A stretch of DNA of 64,000 nucleotides from NCBI GenBank assembly GCA_943789295.1, contig CALSTO010000004.1, positions 1 to 64,000 of the forward strand. The letters run 5' to 3'. Of this stretch, positions 62,501 to 64,000 are shown piece by piece. The stretch comes from MAG-121220-bin8 sp002700465 (GTDB taxonomy: Bacteria > Bacteroidota > Bacteroidia > Flavobacteriales > Flavobacteriaceae). Both the position numbers and the translations under genes were made by a program. How positions within the stretch are numbered: position 1 is the stretch's first letter; the number at the start of each line of letters is the position of its first letter. The notes beneath the pieces are model-generated. The model ran no database searches. It was given only the letters and a program-made list of their open reading frames with translations, and had not been told where the DNA came from.

Positions 62501-62795
62501 ATCTTCAATAAATGATATTATTGTCGAAGATTATAATAATGACGGAAATATAGATCTTTTAGTTGCTGGCAATTTGTTTACATCTGAAGTTGAAACACCA
62601 AGAAATGATGCTAGTAATGGATTAATGCTGATTGGAAATGGTGATGGTACATTTAAGCCTAAGGCAAGAAAAGAGTCAGGATTTTTTGCTCCAAGTGATG
62701 CAAAAAAACTTAATTTAATTAAAATAAAAAATGAACAAGGAGTTATAGTTGGAAATAACAATGATTTAATGCAGTATTTCAAAAGAATTAAGTAA
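59511..62795 (+). CDS. FG-GAP/VCBS repeat protein with ASPIC/UnbV domain
   Basis: 1094-aa exported protein with a signal peptide (about 1-17, ends NYSFSQ). It has about 14 FG-GAP/VCBS repeats with the Ca-binding core D-x-N/D-x-D-G (e.g. ADFDNDGFQDIY, FDYNNDGYLDLY, ADLDNDGDLDLV, YDFDNDGDLDLF, EDYNNDGNIDLL). An ASPIC/UnbV domain lies in the middle (about 525-590, GSKVSIYNGNKIQLFE...IVTWPNSR). It folds as two integrin-like propellers. Such proteins lie at the cell surface and are often paired with SusCD systems. The function, binding or degradation, is not established. PafA-like follows after 16 nt. Confidence 0.9.
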   Translation: MKVFLVIFLLLFNYSFSQETVFELLNSKETGVQFNNVIEDKKEHNILLYANYYGGAGVGIADFDNDGFQDIYFGGNLVGDKIYRNTGDFMFIDKTDDSGILDNGSWSSGITIADVNNDGLVDIYVSKELYDDNPELRKNKLYINKGNFVFEESSKTWRVDVSARTRHAVFFDYNNDGYLDLYLLNQPPNPGSYSKFFGADLTLPEYSLQLFKNTGNNNFIDVTKEAGLNRTGFPNSVVASDLNQDGFIDLYVANDFDAPDFLYYNNGDGTFSYETESSLKHTSFYSMGVDSADINNDGELDLMVVDMTAEDNFRLKSNMSGMNPSAFWKVVENGGHFQYMFNTLQINNGDKTFSDVAQYTKTSSTDWSWANLIADFDNDGLKDIYVTNGLLRDIRNTDADKKVGEFVLKIADDYVKKNKSFEYNLWDILPLDKALELVPSVKIKNYFYKNYGNLDFKNEAKSWGLDQPSFSNGASYADLDNDGDLDLVVNNVNEPAFIYKNNSKKNNYLRLELINENNKPIFGSKVSIYNGNKIQLFESSNVRGIYSTSENIIHFGLSDYKKVDSLIVTWPNSRQTKLFDVKANQLLKVNSNNSKNYNSKSNPKELFFEEIPTKINYTHIENYFDDYEKQVLLPHKLSQLGPALAVADVNGDNLDDVYIGSASGKVSKLLIQNNQGELLESEIKTWDSHKVLEDIDAVFLDFDNDGDNDLYVVSGGNEFSPNSSTYLDRIYINDGKGNFEFKRNLLPDVYESGSVVRPYDFDNDGDLDLFIGSRMIPWNYPQPATSYLLVNNNGTYVKYNDINNSLSELGLVTDAVWSDYDNDGDKDLFVVGEWMPLTLIKNHNGVLKKEKLNDSCDERRGWWYSIESADFNNDGKEDLVLGNLGKNYKYQANPEEPFEVFYDDFDDNGSKDIVLAYYNYGIQFPLRGFSCSSQQIPELKSKIQKYDLFASLDVKDVYGEVNLDNALRLHANSFKSVVLINKNSTYESVDLPYQAQLSSINDIIVEDYNNDGNIDLLVAGNLFTSEVETPRNDASNGLMLIGNGDGTFKPKARKESGFFAPSDAKKLNLIKIKNEQGVIVGNNNDLMQYFKRIK

Positions 62796-62811
62796 ATTAT
62801 TAAACTATCTT

Positions 62812-64000
62812 ATGAGTAACAAAACTTTTTTAAATATTTTAATTTTAGGGTTTTTTGCTTTAGTCCTTGGTTTTATTTTTAGAGTTTTTGGAGGAAACTT
62901 ACAAACTGAAAAAAAAATAAACCATAATCCTAAACTTGTTGTTGGAATTGTAGTTGACCAGATGAAATATCAATACTTAACTAAGTATTGGAATCATTAT
63001 TCTGATAAAGGTTTTAAAAGATTGATTAACGAAGGGTTTAATGCTAAAAGCAATCACTATGGGTATGCACAAACCTCTACTGGACCAGGACACACTACTG
63101 TTGCAACTGGCACTCACCCAGCAGTTCATGGAATTATTGGTAACAGTTGGTTTGATAAAAAATCAAAAAAATCAGTTTATTGTGTAGACGATTCAAATTA
63201 TTCAACTGTAGGAAGCTCAACTGATCAAGGAAAAAAATCTCCATCAAACCTACTAACAACTACATTAAGTGACGAAAATAGAGTGGCAACTAATTTTAAG
63301 GGTAAAACTATTGGAGTTGCTATAAAAGACAGGGGGTCTATTCTATCATCTGGCCATACAGCAAACGCAGCATACTGGTTTGATTCTAAAGAAGGGAGTT
63401 TTATTTCAAGCACCTATTATTTATCAAATTTACCTTCTTGGGCACAAGAATTTAATGATTCAAGACACATTGACAATTATTTAAAACCCTGGGAAACTTA
63501 TTATGATATTTCAACCTATATAGAAAGTGGCCCTGATAATAATAATTATGAATCAAATTTTAGTGGTGAAGATAACCCTGTATTTCCTCATAACTTTAAA
63601 ATTCAAAATGATAAAACGGGAGAACCATATTATGGTTCAATTTCCTCTACTCCATTTGGAAACTCGTTAGTTACAGATTTTTCAATTAAAGCAATTGAGG
63701 GTGAAGAGCTTGGAAAAGATAATATTACAGACTTTCTATTAATTGATTTTTCTTCTACAGATTACGTTGGGCATCAATTTGGAGCAAATTCAAAAGAAGT
63801 TCAGGATACTTACATAAGACTTGATAAGGAAATAGAAAAACTTTTAAATTATTTTGATAATAATATAGGGAAGAACGAGTACACTTTATTTTTGACTGCA
63901 GATCATGGTGCAACAGATGCCCCGGGATTTTTAAAAGAAAAGAAAATTCCTATTAATTATTTTAACTCAAAAAAATTTAATTATCATATTGAAAAATCAT
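62812..64000 (+). CDS. PafA-type alkaline phosphatase (3' end outside window)
   Basis: 396 codons up to the right edge; the C-terminus is missing. An N-terminal hydrophobic segment (about 7-25) could be a signal anchor. The metal/nucleophile elements of the alkaline phosphatase/nucleotide pyrophosphatase superfamily are present. These are VVDQM (Asp49), TSTGPGHTT with Thr90 as the likely nucleophile (PafA has Thr), DYVGHQFG with Asp and His ligands, and TADHGATD (Asp364, His365). It hydrolyses phosphomonoesters in the periplasm. It lies 16 nt after the FG-GAP protein, so it probably shares its transcript. Confidence 0.85.
   Translation, partial: MSNKTFLNILILGFFALVLGFIFRVFGGNLQTEKKINHNPKLVVGIVVDQMKYQYLTKYWNHYSDKGFKRLINEGFNAKSNHYGYAQTSTGPGHTTVATGTHPAVHGIIGNSWFDKKSKKSVYCVDDSNYSTVGSSTDQGKKSPSNLLTTTLSDENRVATNFKGKTIGVAIKDRGSILSSGHTANAAYWFDSKEGSFISSTYYLSNLPSWAQEFNDSRHIDNYLKPWETYYDISTYIESGPDNNNYESNFSGEDNPVFPHNFKIQNDKTGEPYYGSISSTPFGNSLVTDFSIKAIEGEELGKDNITDFLLIDFSSTDYVGHQFGANSKEVQDTYIRLDKEIEKLLNYFDNNIGKNEYTLFLTADHGATDAPGFLKEKKIPINYFNSKKFNYHIEKS

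Noticed and set aside
1..64000. CRISPR array, prophage, transposon or restriction-modification system
   Set aside because: No regularly spaced repeats, cas genes, integrase, transposase or phage structural genes were seen on either strand.

Overview
The window is low-GC DNA with a bacterial gene layout: dense, mostly operonic, with many 1-4 nt overlaps of the TAATG/ATGA type. It points to a marine member of Flavobacteriia (Bacteroidota). The reasons are two SusC/SusD pairs, HU-CCDC81/SPOR and fasciclin proteins, lipoprotein signals without Shine-Dalgarno sequences, AT-rich leaders with TAnnTTTG-like -7 boxes, a LytTR/His_kinase pair and several sulfatases. The genus cannot be fixed from the sequence alone. 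No prophage, transposase, CRISPR array or rRNA was seen. The only RNA gene is one tRNA-Ala(GGC), which carries a tandem copy of its own 5' two thirds.

Layout. 0-3.9 kb: the start of plsC (minus, running off the left edge), trpS, an HU/SPOR envelope protein, a hotdog thioesterase, a PqqB-like metallo-hydrolase and a small zinc-ribbon protein. 3.9-9.9 kb: a minus-strand run of MFS transporter, Gfo/Idh/MocA oxidoreductase, sugar isomerase/epimerase and a DPP-IV-type S9 peptidase. 9.9-15.4 kb: a CDGSH protein coupled to a DUF1295 membrane protein, a carboxypeptidase-regulatory-like secreted protein, a double fasciclin lipoprotein, an alpha/beta hydrolase and DUF2461. 15.4-17.6 kb: glmS translationally coupled to a eukaryotic-type GNA1 glucosamine-6-phosphate N-acetyltransferase. 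17.7-28.4 kb: mixed housekeeping and small genes (YceI, M24 peptidase, GDPD, ParB/SerK-like, trans-sulfuration enzyme, HAD, DUF1028, PaaI thioesterase, proline-iminopeptidase-like hydrolase, DoxX) and a first sulfatase. 28.4-37 kb: a TPR-LuxR membrane regulator facing susC1/susD1, then an SGNH esterase and a BspA-like lipoprotein. 37-42.2 kb: a 28-aa CDGSH-like peptide, the tRNA, a P-II/Amt pair, MFS, MscL and a serine hydrolase.

42.2-64 kb is the accessory, glycan-related half. A minus-strand operon encodes sulfatase, beta-lactamase-like hydrolase and BNR sialidase. Next come a DUF255/thioredoxin protein and a LytTR two-component system. A plus-strand cluster then encodes a sulfatase, a glycosylasparaginase and a very unusual DUF2231-cytochrome c-LRR-chitobiase_C-discoidin-like protein. 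A second susC2/susD2, closely related to the first, is followed by a 14-repeat FG-GAP/ASPIC-UnbV protein and the start of a PafA-type alkaline phosphatase that runs off the right edge.

Taken together (inference), the right half looks like a locus for taking apart sulfated, possibly sialylated glycoprotein or polysaccharide. Sulfatases and sialidase would strip the glycan, glycosylasparaginase would cut the GlcNAc-Asn bond, SusCD would import the products and PafA would recover phosphate. The GNA1-GlmS pair is the most unexpected metabolic feature, because bacteria normally make UDP-GlcNAc through GlmM/GlmU.
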